The position numbers and the translations under genes are program-made. Shown piece after piece: positions 1-10,058 of a DNA stretch of 64,000 nucleotides. Origin of the DNA: DASSLY01 sp035689185 (lineage in GTDB: Bacteria; Actinomycetota; Actinomycetes; Actinomycetales; Dermatophilaceae); contig DASSLY010000021.1 in NCBI GenBank assembly GCA_035689185.1, positions 1-64,000 of the forward strand. Direction: 5' to 3'. Below the pieces are notes generated by a model. That model was given only the letters and a program-made list of their open reading frames with translations, had not been told where the DNA came from and made no database searches. The stretch's first letter is position 1; each line of letters begins with the position of its first letter.

Positions 1-116
1 GCGCCGCGGCGTACTGCAGCGCCGGCCAGCGAGCTTGAAGCAGCGGGCGCACAACGTCCGCGTGGTAGCCACACGCGAGCTCAAGCCCAAGGGACGGCAC
101 CCGACGACCGTAGGAC

Positions 117-272
117 GTGCCCGCCTGCTTCCCAAAGCCAACGCCACCTGATCGGCACCCGCTCGCCGACCTCGACAAACTCAGCGACGCCGACCGCGCC
201 GCACTCCTGCACATCCTCGACGGCCTACTCGCCAACACCCGCATCCGAGCAGCCCTCGACAACGCAGGTCGA
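117..272 (+). pseudogene. Possible remnant of a small regulator or mobile-element ORF
   Basis: The first 274 bases hold no intact gene. Between about 150 and 260 the + strand reads as a short helical peptide (motif LDKLSDADRAALLHILDGLL) of the kind found at the C-terminus of small helix-turn-helix regulators or mobile-element proteins. The open frame then runs into the antisense of the next gene, so it is probably a 3' fragment. No RBS or recognisable start was found. I do not recognise a family with confidence. Confidence 0.25.
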
Positions 273-274
273 GT

Positions 275-512
275 TCACTCAGCGGCGTCGCGAACCCGCC
301 TTCGAGCGGCCTCCAGTTGCTCGCAGTAGTCGCTCTTGAGCGGCTCGGTCAGGTGCTTCTCCAGCGCCCGCCTCCAAGTCCCACAGCACGCTCTGCTCAG
401 CCTGGTCCTCGAACGCGACAGGTTGCTCGCTGGCGCCGGTACGGGCGAGCCACTCGAACAGCACCAGCGCCCCGTCACGCGACAGACTGATGGCGATCTG
501 CTCAGCCGTCAT
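275..512 (-). pseudogene. Frameshifted small hypothetical gene downstream of the barstar gene
   Basis: An ATG at 512 lies inside the last codons of the barstar-like gene, so the gene is translationally coupled to it. The product begins MTAEQIAISLSRDGALVLF and stays in frame to LWDLEA. The reading then shifts at a run of three Cs at 367-369 (+ strand). Removing one C restores a continuous protein with the helical segment LEKHLTEPLKSDYCEQLEAA, ending at the TGA at 275-277, about 78 residues in all. I recognise a small acidic helical protein of unknown function. The position suggests an accessory part of the toxin-immunity locus. The shift could be a real mutation or a sequencing error in a homopolymer. 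Confidence 0.5.
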
Positions 513-1029
513 CAGACCCACCGAAAGGCACCGGAGCCGCCCCTGCGCTCGACCAACGACGGGCTGCCAGTTCGAGCGCATCTCGCTCTCCTGCGAGCAC
601 GACATGGAAGGGAATCGCTGGGCGGTCCCACCATTCGCCAAGTTCTACAGGCTGGCTCCACCTCGAGGCAGCCGATTCCAGCGAATCGGCAAGCAATCGC
701 AGTTCCTCGGTCCCGGCATCCGCGAGGACCTGGTCCGGCTCGGTGATCGTCACCACGTACCCCTCGCCCGCTGGCAGGGTCTCCAAGTCAGCGATGCACT
801 CGTCAAACGCTGCCCAGTTCTCGCCGAAGTAGAGCGGAAACTGGAGCGCGGCCGCGAACTCGTCGAAGAGACCGCCGAGGGTTCGCATCTTGCGGCCACG
901 GACGACGCGGGCAGCCAGACCCGACTCGACCCAACCCGAGACCGCAGAGCCGACTGCCTGACGATCACCCTCCAACAGCAGGGGCCGAAACTCAGCCTCA
1001 ACTTTCATGAGCGTTAAGGAGCCGGTCAT
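502..1029 (-). CDS. Barstar-family immunity protein
   Basis: The 175-residue cytoplasmic protein is predicted to neutralise the barnase-like ribonuclease encoded just upstream by binding its active site. The barstar core is visible at about residues 46-110, with the motif LGGLFDEFAAALQFPLYFGE followed by NWAAFDECIADLETLP. The acidic helix and the N-W-A-A/D-E pattern are the hallmarks of barstar. Barstar itself is about 90 residues, so this copy carries extra N- and C-terminal segments. The start at 1029 is chosen because its ATG overlaps the toxin stop (ATGA) and follows a GAGGAG about seven bases upstream. An alternative start is the ATG eight codons in. Immunity to the adjacent toxin is inferred from family and position. 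Confidence 0.82.
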   Translation of the reverse strand: MTGSLTLMKVEAEFRPLLLEGDRQAVGSAVSGWVESGLAARVVRGRKMRTLGGLFDEFAAALQFPLYFGENWAAFDECIADLETLPAGEGYVVTITEPDQVLADAGTEELRLLADSLESAASRWSQPVELGEWWDRPAIPFHVVLAGERDALELAARRWSSAGAAPVPFGGSDDG

Positions 1030-2684
1030 CCGGTCGCTCCTCGGAACATCAGGAACGTGTCATAGTGATCACCTGTCCAGTAGGCCGAGCCGTCGCTGCC
1101 GGTGACAATCCGCTCGACTCCTCGGTCGACGCCCTTGGTGTACGGATTGACGTCCCAGTCGCGGTACGTGACCCCTGGCGTCTCAGGCAGCACGCCGTCC
1201 TTGTTCTTGAAGATCGAGCCGCCCTTGTACCCGGGCAGCGGGGCACCCTTCGCATCGACCCGGTTGAGGACGGTCCAGGCATTCTCCGACCCCGGGCCGA
1301 TCGGCAGGACGTGGTCTGCTGTCTTTGCGGCAACTCCCGCGCCACCCAGGCTTCGTAGCGCTCGCGCGCCCGACAGCGCTTGACTTCCCAACGGTAGGAG
1401 TGCGGCTGTGTCAAGACCAGCGTTCAGAACGGCGGCTGCGCAGGAGCCCTTTCCGGTGTTGCAGGTGTCGTATGCCGTGTACGCGGCAGTTCCGGCCGCC
1501 ACAACCCCGGCCGCAACGGCCACGCCGCCCAGCACGGCGCCCACGGGCGCCCCGATGCCACTGGCGCTGCAAACGAGGGCGCCCAAGCCCGCGACGCTGG
1601 CAATTCCAGCGGAAATGTCGTGGACCATTCCGATGTTGAAGTCGAACTGGCCCAGGGGGTCGACGCTGGTCATCGGGTTGCCGCCGGCGTAGGCGTAGCT
1701 GCCGCTGAACGATGTGGACGAGGCCGGGTCTGGCGCTGTGAAGAGTCCGGTCGTGGGGTCGTATTGCCGGGCGCGGAGGTGGTAGTCGGGCGCGTCCCCA
1801 GACGGCGTCTGGCCCTCGATGTACTGCCCCGCCCACTGCAAGGCGTTGACGGGTGCTGTGGGCTTGAAGGTGTTGAGCGTCTTCGTCGTGCCGTACGGCT
1901 CGAATGTGTAGCCGATCTGCGGGACGCCGGCGCTGTCCGTCAGAGCACGAACCGAGCCCAGCCGGTCAAGGTGGTACGCGTAGCGGGATCCATCGGGTGC
2001 GGTCAGCGCCGACAGAGCCGTGCCGTAGTCATAGCGGCGCTGACACGTGCCGCCCGAGTGTTCGCCGCCGTACTTGACGACGGTGTAATTCATCACTGAC
2101 TGTGGCATCGTCGCGACCGTGCTCTGATCCCACGAGTCAAAATGAATGCTCATCCAGTCGTTGCGATGCGGGGTCGTCGCCGACCCGTCCCCATTGCTGT
2201 CGCCACCGTACGAGTCGTCAAAGCCGGATGTGAAGACAATTGGGTTCGCGGCAGTGCCGTTAGCGACCACCTGACCCCAAACAACCATCTGTGACACGTT
2301 GTAGGACTGTGACGGAATCGGCATGAACTTGACGACCGTTCCCGGCATAATGCGCAGAACGGCCCCCGGCATGATACGCAACCTTCCGGTGATGACGTAG
2401 GGCGACCCAGACGTGTCCCAGGTTGTGTTCTGCCCGATGTCGCCGCCGGGAATCATCGTCGGTCCAGACGACGTGACAGCGGAGCGAGCTACCGACGTAT
2501 GGGGGGCTGCCAGCGTTTGGGGAGCTAGCGTTGCTGGCGCGGCTCCCGCGGAAGGGAGTCCTTGCGTGACCGCCAGCGCAGCGGTCAGCGCGGACACGAC
2601 GCCGGACACACGCCACCGCCGACGAGGTTGACAGCCCTGCGGGCGAGAGTGAGTCTTGCTAAGCCTGTCCAGCCGGGACATCAT
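1026..2684 (-). CDS. Short Rhs-core polymorphic toxin with C-terminal barnase-like RNase domain
   Basis: Predicted secreted toxin of about 552 residues. A basic N-terminus and hydrophobic stretch (VSGVVSALTAALAVTQGLPSAG) look like a signal peptide. A beta-helix-like segment with a repeated IMPGAVLRIMPGTVVKF pattern follows. Then the typical Rhs-repeat-associated core appears: YHLDRLGSVRALTD, then RQYDPTTGLFTAPDP, then DPLGQF (about 1650-1990). After a glycine/alanine-rich hydrophobic linker, the last ~90 residues match the barnase/RNase Sa fold, with VTYRDWDVNP, ERIVTGSDG and TGDHYDTF. The arginine and histidine of the catalytic triad are present, but the catalytic glutamate position appears to be aspartate. 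Rhs toxins are usually 1000-2500 residues, so the YD-repeat body is missing. Start codons at 2684/2681 follow GGAGG closely; 2720 is an alternative start. The immunity gene follows with ATGA overlap. Confidence 0.8.
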   Translation of the reverse strand: MMSRLDRLSKTHSRPQGCQPRRRWRVSGVVSALTAALAVTQGLPSAGAAPATLAPQTLAAPHTSVARSAVTSSGPTMIPGGDIGQNTTWDTSGSPYVITGRLRIMPGAVLRIMPGTVVKFMPIPSQSYNVSQMVVWGQVVANGTAANPIVFTSGFDDSYGGDSNGDGSATTPHRNDWMSIHFDSWDQSTVATMPQSVMNYTVVKYGGEHSGGTCQRRYDYGTALSALTAPDGSRYAYHLDRLGSVRALTDSAGVPQIGYTFEPYGTTKTLNTFKPTAPVNALQWAGQYIEGQTPSGDAPDYHLRARQYDPTTGLFTAPDPASSTSFSGSYAYAGGNPMTSVDPLGQFDFNIGMVHDISAGIASVAGLGALVCSASGIGAPVGAVLGGVAVAAGVVAAGTAAYTAYDTCNTGKGSCAAAVLNAGLDTAALLPLGSQALSGARALRSLGGAGVAAKTADHVLPIGPGSENAWTVLNRVDAKGAPLPGYKGGSIFKNKDGVLPETPGVTYRDWDVNPYTKGVDRGVERIVTGSDGSAYWTGDHYDTFLMFRGATG

Positions 2685-2818
2685 CCTCCGAGTGCATGAA
2701 CGCTCCTCCACCAGGAGCATCGCAAACCATGCCAGACACGACGGATGGTTGTCCCAACTATCGCGAAGACTTACCCAGCTCTCGTGCCGGCCCCCCTGTC
2801 GTCAGGAGGGTGCCTCGA

Positions 2819-3134
2819 TCATTCACGTGGCTGGCCGGTCGAGGTCGGCGACGGGTCGGCGGGGTTTGGAAGTCGGTCGGAACCCTGCCAAGGCGGGCGG
2901 GGCGCGACCAGGTGGCCGTTCGGTCGGCGCGGCGTGCGGTATTCAACCCGGTCAGGTGCTTGATCAGGTCCTGGGAGGCGCCTGCCCCGTCGACGGTGAC
3001 CAGCAGGTCGCCACGCCAACTGGCGGGCGCCTGCTCGACCGCGGCGGGAGACCGTCGCGGCGCACCTGCTATCGATGTTCGCCAGCCCATCGTGGACATT
3101 CGCCCATGCCGCCTCAGTCGCCGGAACGGTCATA
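2819..3134 (-). pseudogene. Remnant of an IS1380-type transposase
   Basis: Two overlapping minus-strand frames share pieces of one protein. The segment LLVTVDGAGASQDLIKHLTG followed by LNTARR resembles the catalytic-core region of IS1380-family transposases, where an Asp sits in the motif (R/V)-D-(G/S)-A-G-A-(S/T). An upstream part (VPATEAAWANVHDGLANIDS) is in another frame. The normal continuation after TARR is lost and there are no terminal repeats that I can see. It is a fragment of about 100 residues from a ~460-residue protein. It marks past IS activity next to the Rhs locus. Confidence 0.5.
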
Positions 3135-3309
3135 AGCGCCTTGGCGTTCGGCGCTGCGGGCGTGCCTTCGGCTCATCGGTCCAGAAGCTGCTCACCGTCG
3201 CGGCCCTCGCACGCGTCGCCTGCCACCGGCATGGGACCGCTCTGAGCGATACTGGACACGGCCTCCGCCAGCGCGCGTCGGCGGCGCGACGATCAGGGCG
3301 GAGAACGGG

Positions 3310-3537
3310 ATGACGACCCGCACCGACAAGCGCGTGCTGCGCCGGGCGCTGCTGGCCACTCGCGGCAACGTCGGGAAGACGCTTCCCGCGATCAGCAAGG
3401 TGGCCGACCGAGGACTGCTCTGGCCGATCCTCTGCAGCGTGATGTGCCTGCACCGGACAACCCGGCGCGCAGGTGCGGGTGGGCTGGGTGCGGTTCTGGT
3501 AACCAGCGCCTTAACTAACTGTACAGTCAGGCCATGA
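3310..3537 (+). pseudogene. 5' fragment of a PAP2-superfamily phosphatase gene
   Basis: The 75-residue fragment reads like the N-terminal part of actinobacterial PAP2 (type 2 phosphatidic acid phosphatase) proteins: LPAISKVADRGLLW, then a hydrophobic stretch, then GGLGAVLVTSALTN. In the family this is followed by the KxxxxxxRP phosphatase signature, which is absent. The frame stops exactly where the serine-recombinase-like remnant begins (TGA inside its ATGA). This suggests the gene was broken by integration or deletion at about 3530. Confidence 0.5.
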
Positions 3538-3647
3538 CTCGAGCTGCGATCTATTGTCGCATCTCCTAAGACCGCGTCGGCGCAGGACTAGCCATCATCC
3601 GCCAACGTCTCGACTGCGAAGCCCTCGTCGCGCAACGCGGGTCATGA
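3534..3647 (+). pseudogene. N-terminal remnant of a serine recombinase (resolvase/invertase)
   Basis: From the ATG at 3534 the frame reads MTRAAIYCRIS, an in-frame TAA at 3567, then DRVGAGLAIIRQRLDCEAL and VAQRGS before a TGA. The start matches the catalytic N-terminus of large serine recombinases, where YxRxS carries the nucleophilic serine (here YCRIS) and R-x-R-x-D-C follows. Only about 37 codons remain, so the gene is dead. A 10-bp palindrome ACTGTACAGT lies just upstream. Large serine integrases normally sit beside their attachment site. That would fit the broken PAP2 gene ending here. Confidence 0.6.
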
Positions 3648-3836
3648 CCTATCAGCTAGCGGGCAACCACCATGACGACCCTCGCGGTGACCTGGATACT
3701 TCAGCGATTCAGGCGAAAGTACGGGATGGGTCGCTATCGAACGCGCCCCCAGCTCGAGCCAACAGCGCGCCAGTTGGTTCTCCGTCGAACGTTTCTCGCA
3801 TCTGCATCCGAAAAAAATCACGTTCACGGTAACGCA

Positions 3837-4280
3837 CTAGTGGCCGACGAGTGCGCTAGGCGCAACAATTGTCAAAATCACTATCAACATGTTGGAGGCA
3901 CCAAATAGCGCGATACCGCTTTGCCACACGACGTAACTCTTGGCCGCGCGGAATGCAGACATCCGCGGGCCACCTCGGGTCGACAGGATGTAATTCTTCC
4001 CTTCCCAGCCCCACCCGCGATCGCTCAACCTCGGAATGCCTAATACCCCCTCAAGTTGCGCCAGCATTTGACGGTCAATACCCTCAAGCATGCGGTGCTT
4101 CGCCATTAGCTGCATGGAGAGACACGCAACCACAAGCCCAAGGCTAGCGGCAAGTATCCTGGAAAAGAGCGTTGAACCTTGCGCAAGCGCAATCGTGAGC
4201 AGGAACGCCTGCGCGGTCAGCGCTATGATGGGCGTCTGCCATAGCATTGCGTCTTGCTCAAGCTCGCGGAGCAGCAACAT
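3837..4280 (-). CDS. Small membrane protein of unknown function
   Basis: The product has about 147 residues from the ATG at 4280; the open frame extends to 4373 and the start is uncertain. It has three hydrophobic stretches: IIALTAQAFLLTIAL, ILAASLGLVVACLSMQLMA and, near the C-terminus, a long one ending LIVILTIVAPSALVG. Between them is a soluble loop with DRQMLAQLEGVLGIPRLSDR. The N-terminal motif LLLRELEQDAMLWQTP recurs, as I recall, in bacterial hypothetical membrane proteins. GC content is visibly lower than the surroundings, suggesting acquisition with the neighbouring recombinase remnant. No function is assigned. Confidence 0.55.
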   Translation of the reverse strand: MLLLRELEQDAMLWQTPIIALTAQAFLLTIALAQGSTLFSRILAASLGLVVACLSMQLMAKHRMLEGIDRQMLAQLEGVLGIPRLSDRGWGWEGKNYILSTRGGPRMSAFRAAKSYVVWQSGIALFGASNMLIVILTIVAPSALVGH

Positions 4281-4342
4281 CTCGTAAGTGAAAAGATGTC
4301 TGGCGTTCCTATCCGACCACTCTCCCTTACCCGAGGATACGA

Positions 4343-4942
4343 CTATCCTACGTCTGCGGCGCACTGGGAGCACATCCGCAGGGTATGGGACACTCGCTGA
4401 TCTCGGTCACGCCACGCCGAGCAGCGACCCTTGCTTGCCCCGTATGGCGTGTTGTGGGCCGTGTGGTCACTGGTCAGCGCCACGATGGGCGCCGGCCGGT
4501 CAACCGCGGCGCCCGGGCCGAGCTGCTCCGCGAAGGCCCTGACCAGCAGCCAGGTGGCCCGCGCGTTGACCGCGAAGTGCCGGTCCCAGGCCTCGACCGT
4601 GGTGCTGAGGATCGAGCTGTTCACCGACTCGCAGTGCGACAGCACAAGCCCGTCGAGGCGGCCCAGCCGCTGCGACGCCGCGGTCACCAGCGAGGCCGGC
4701 GTGTCCGGGTCGGCCAGGTCGCCTGGCAGCAGGACCACGGTGGCCCCCAGCGCGCGGCACTCCTGCGCCACATCCTGGGGGTCCGTGACGCCGCGCTGAT
4801 AGCCCAGCCGCTCGTCATACAACTGCCAGAAGTTGAGGGCGAGGTTCCAGCCGTCTTCCGCCAGCCCCACGGCGATGCCGGACCCGATCGACCGGCGCCG
4901 ACCGACACCGGTCACCAGGGCGCAGCGTCCCGGTCGCCTCAC
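4343..4942 (-). pseudogene. 3'-truncated short-chain dehydrogenase/reductase (SDR)
   Basis: The N-terminus has the Rossmann glycine motif (CALVTGVGRRRSIGSGIAVG). It then has the cofactor-proximal GDLADPDT, the NARATWLLV helix and a TSDH segment in place of the usual catalytic serine strand. The catalytic motif follows as YGASKG at about 4434-4452. Immediately after YGASKG the protein loses similarity to the family and ends in a short arginine-rich tail. About 60-70 C-terminal residues of a normal ~250-residue SDR are missing. A GTG at 4942 is the likely start. The break point coincides with the edge of the lower-GC insert, so the gene was probably cut by insertion or deletion. Confidence 0.6.
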
Positions 4943-5187
4943 CGGGCAATGGTCGGGGGGGCGGGCGAGCGAGCGCAACCGCTCGCAACGCGCGGGCCTC
5001 GCATCCGCCGCGCCTGCGGGATGCGCGCGTGGGACGGGCGCCGAGGCGGGCGGCGCAGATCTTGATCGGATCTTCAGGATTTGCCCGCGAGACCGATACC
5101 TGCGCCGGGCAGCATTGATGGGGTGATGAGATGGACGCCCGACGCGGGCTGCTGGATATGGCCGACCGTCAGCACGAGGCCAGTGAC

Positions 5188-6707
<1,520 letters not shown>

Positions 6708-6708
<1 letters not shown>

Positions 6709-7625
6709 TGACGCTTCGGCCGACAACCCCGGCCACGGGCCGGTCGATGAGCCGGCCGGCCCGACGCGCCGTGCTGGGCATGGGCCTGGCGGCAGGCGTT
6801 GCCGTCGTGCTCGATGCCTGCGCTTCCGGAACCGCCCTGCCCGGCCGGGCCCCGGCGGCCGCCGGCGGCGGTTCCGCTGGCCGGCAGGACGTGTCGATCA
6901 GCCACGTCCACGCCGTCAGCCGCGACCCTGCGGACGGGTCCGCCCTCTTCGCCACCCACGAAGGGCTGTTCCGGTTCGACCGAGGGGCCCTGACCGAGCT
7001 GGGACAGGGCATGGACCTGATGGGCTTCACCATCGCGCCGGACGGCACGTACTACGCGTCCGGGCACCCGGGACCGGGCACCGACCTGCCGCAACCCCTG
7101 GGCCTGGCGCGCTCCGTCGACCGCGGACGAAGCTGGACCGTGGTCTCCCGAGGGGGCCAGTCGGACTTCCACGCCTTGGCGGCTGGCCCTGCCACGATCA
7201 TCGGGTTCGACGGAACGCTGCGAGTGAGCGCCGACGGGCGCACGTGGCGCGAGGCGCGCATCTTCTCCCCGCCCGCGGCCCTGGCCGCATCCCCGCGCAC
7301 CGGCCGGATCCTGGCCACCACCGAGCGAGGACTTCTCCTGAGCACCGACCAGGCCGGCACGTGGCGGCCGCTACGCCCGCCGTCTGCCCCGCTGTTCGTG
7401 GCGTGGGCGGACGACGACACGATCGTCGGGTCCACGGCGGCCGGAGAACTGGTGCAGAGCCCGGACGCCGGAGCGACCTGGACCACCGGGCGGCGACCGC
7501 TGGGACAGGCTCATGCCCTGGGCGCGTCGCGGACCCGGGAGGGGAGGGTCGAGGTCCTGCTGGTGACCGCGGACGCGGCGATGCTCACCCTCGACCTGGG
7601 TGCGACGACCACAACACTGGGATAG
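6708..7625 (+). CDS. Exported BNR/sialidase-like beta-propeller lipoprotein of the copper operon
   Basis: The 305-residue protein has a Tat-like N-terminus (SRPARRAVLGMGLAAG) ending in a lipobox (VVLDAC), so it is probably an exported lipoprotein. The body has repeated BNR/Asp-box-like turns such as SVDRGRSWTVVS, SADGRTWREA, STDQAGTWRPL and SPDAGATWTTG, the pattern of sialidase-type beta-propellers and photosystem stability factor-like proteins. No sialidase catalytic set is evident, so enzymatic activity is doubtful. Its ATG overlaps the oxidase stop and it lies between the oxidase and a copper-type ATPase. A role in periplasmic or surface metal handling is an inference from position. Confidence 0.75.
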
Positions 7626-7701
7626 GTGCGACCGGCGGGCCGGCGCCGCGGCAGATGCCGCACGACAGCAAGCAGAGAACGGCAGGGAACGGAGCAACGA
7701 G

Positions 7702-10053
7702 ATGACCACGACCACCGTCCTGCACCTTGGTGGTCTGCACTGGGCGACCACAGCGACCCGCATCGAGTCCACCCTGCGGCAGCGTCCCGGGGTGGAGTCG
7801 GTCCAGGCCAACGCCGTGTCCCAGACAGCCACCGTCTCCTACGACCCGGGCGTGACCAGCCTCGAGCAGCTGGCCGGCTGGGTGCGCGAGTGTGGCGTGC
7901 ACTGCGCGGGAGAGTCCGTGCCGACCCATGTCTGCCCAGCACCCGCCGACCACGCCGGGCACCCCTCACCCCAGGAGATGATGGGTCACGGGGGGCACGC
8001 CGGGATGTCGATGGCGGACATGGTGGCCGACATGCGCAACCGGTTCCTGGTCGCGGCGGTCCTCGCCGTGCCGATCACGTTGTTCTCGCCGATGGGGCGC
8101 GACATGCTCGGCTTCCGCTTGTCCGCCCCGTTCGGGCTCCGCGACGACGTGGTGGCCCTGGTCCTGTCCTTGCCGGTGGTGTTCTACTCGGGGTGGATCT
8201 TCTTCGACGGCGCCTGGCGGGCGCTGCGCAACCGCACGCTGGACATGATGGTCCTGGTCGCGGTCGCCATCGGCGCCGGGTGGCTGTACAGCGTCGGCGT
8301 CACGCTCTCCGGCGGCGGGGAGGTCTTCTACGAGGCGGCGGTGGTCCTCACCGCGTTCGTGCTCCTCGGCCACTGGTTCGAGATGCGCGCACGCGGGGGG
8401 GCCAACGACGCGATCCGCACCCTGCTCGACCTGGCGCCGCCCAAGGCGACGGTGCTCCGCGCCGGCGAGGAGGTCGAGCTGCCCACCGCCGAGGTCGTCG
8501 TCGGGGATCTGCTGCTCATCCGGCCCGGAGCCAAGATCCCGGTCGACGGCACAGTGGCGGACGGCGCCTCCGAGGTCGACGAGTCCATGGTCACCGGCGA
8601 GTCGCTTCCGGTGGCCAAGGGCATGGGCTCGCCGGTGATCGGGGCCTCGATCAATACGACGGGGACTCTGCGCGTGCGCGCCACGAAGGTCGGCGCGGAG
8701 ACCGCCCTGGCCCAGATCGTCGCGCTGGTGCAACAGGCGCAGAACTCCAAGGCGCCGGGGCAGAGGCTGGCCGACCGGGCCGCGTTCTGGCTCGTGCTGG
8801 TCGCCCTCGTCGGCGGAACCGCCACCTTCCTGGCCTGGTGGCTGACCGGACACAGCCTGCAGGCCGCGCTGCTGTTCGCCATCACCGTGGTCGTCATCAC
8901 CTGCCCGGACGCGCTGGGGCTGGCCACCCCAACCGCGATCATGGTCGGCACCGGGCTCGGCGCGCAGCGAGGGGTGCTGTTCAAGAACGCGACCGCGCTG
9001 GAGACCTCCGCCCGGATCGACACGGTGGTCCTGGACAAGACCGGCACCCTCACCCGGGGCGAACCCGAGGTCACCGCGGTCGTCCCGATAGGCGCCGAGC
9101 AGCCACAGCTGCTGGGTCTGGTGGCCGCGGTGGAACGCGAGTCCGAGCACCCGCTTGCCGCCGCTGTGGTCGCGCACGCCGTGCGCAGCGGCATACCGGC
9201 GATGACGGCGACCGGCTTCGAGAACGTGCCCGGCCACGGTGCCCGCGCCGACGTCGACGGCCGCCAGGTGGCGGTCGGCAACCGCCGGCTGATGCAGCGC
9301 CTGGGCATCGAGCTCGGCGCAGCCGAGCGGGCCCGTGACGAGCTCGCCGAGCAGGGCCAGACCGCCGTGCTGGCCGCGGTCGACGGGAGGGTCGCGGCGG
9401 TCATCGGGCTCGCCGACGCGGCCCGGGACACCTCGGCCACCGCGGTAGCCGCGTTGCACGAGCAGCGGGTCCAGGTGGTCATGCTCACCGGCGACAACCA
9501 GGCCACCGCGCAGCGGATCGCGGCGCAGCTGGGCATCGACACCGTCATTGCCGAGGTGCTGCCAGCGGACAAGGCGGGCCACGTCAGCGACCTGCAGCGG
9601 GCAGGGCGAAAGGTGGCCATGGTCGGCGACGGAGTCAATGACGCCCCCGCGCTTGCCCAGGCCGACCTCGGGATCGCCATCGGCGCGGGGACCGACGTGG
9701 CCATCGAGACCGCCGACGTGGTGCTGATGCGCTCCGACCCGCTCGACGTCCCGACGGCGCTCACGGTGGGCCGGGGCACGCTGCGCAAGATGCGGCAGAA
9801 CCTGGGGTGGGCGGTGGGGTACAACACCGTCGCGCTGCCGATCGCGGCCGGGGTGTTCGCCGGTTGGGGGCTGACGCTGCGGCCCGAGGTCGCCGCCCTG
9901 TCGATGTCGGGCTCCAGCCTCATCGTGGCGGTCAACGCGCTGCTGCTGAAACGGCTGCGCCTGCCCGGACCTCACGCCGCAGCGCCAAGCGGTCCTTCGG
10001 CTCGACCGACCGAGCCGGCCGATCGGCTGGCCACGCAGGCCCTCGGGGACTGA
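7702..10053 (+). CDS. P1B-type heavy-metal (copper-like) transporting ATPase with CPD motif
   Basis: Predicted metal-exporting membrane ATPase of about 783 residues. The N-terminal ~70 residues look like a heavy-metal-associated ferredoxin-like domain, but the CxxC site is lost (GLHWATTATR). A His/Met-rich stretch (MMGHGGHAGMSMADMV) follows, as in CopB-type pumps. Membrane helices come next. The actuator TGES and the transmembrane metal motif, here Cys-Pro-Asp at 8902-8910 (TCPDALGLATPTA), are present. The phosphorylation motif DKTGTLT at about 9034, SEHPLA and GDGVNDAPAL complete the set. ATG 7702 is preceded by GGAG; an in-frame upstream start at 7600 lacks such support. It is the third gene of the copper operon. 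The exact metal is not certain. Confidence 0.9.
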   Translation: MTTTTVLHLGGLHWATTATRIESTLRQRPGVESVQANAVSQTATVSYDPGVTSLEQLAGWVRECGVHCAGESVPTHVCPAPADHAGHPSPQEMMGHGGHAGMSMADMVADMRNRFLVAAVLAVPITLFSPMGRDMLGFRLSAPFGLRDDVVALVLSLPVVFYSGWIFFDGAWRALRNRTLDMMVLVAVAIGAGWLYSVGVTLSGGGEVFYEAAVVLTAFVLLGHWFEMRARGGANDAIRTLLDLAPPKATVLRAGEEVELPTAEVVVGDLLLIRPGAKIPVDGTVADGASEVDESMVTGESLPVAKGMGSPVIGASINTTGTLRVRATKVGAETALAQIVALVQQAQNSKAPGQRLADRAAFWLVLVALVGGTATFLAWWLTGHSLQAALLFAITVVVITCPDALGLATPTAIMVGTGLGAQRGVLFKNATALETSARIDTVVLDKTGTLTRGEPEVTAVVPIGAEQPQLLGLVAAVERESEHPLAAAVVAHAVRSGIPAMTATGFENVPGHGARADVDGRQVAVGNRRLMQRLGIELGAAERARDELAEQGQTAVLAAVDGRVAAVIGLADAARDTSATAVAALHEQRVQVVMLTGDNQATAQRIAAQLGIDTVIAEVLPADKAGHVSDLQRAGRKVAMVGDGVNDAPALAQADLGIAIGAGTDVAIETADVVLMRSDPLDVPTALTVGRGTLRKMRQNLGWAVGYNTVALPIAAGVFAGWGLTLRPEVAALSMSGSSLIVAVNALLLKRLRLPGPHAAAPSGPSARPTEPADRLATQALGD

Positions 10054-10058
10054 CCATC

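Noticed and set aside
7966..9975. Long minus-strand open frame opposite the P1B ATPase
   Set aside because: It is antisense to a certain ATPase. His/Arg/Gly-rich sequence without any fold signature indicates a shadow.
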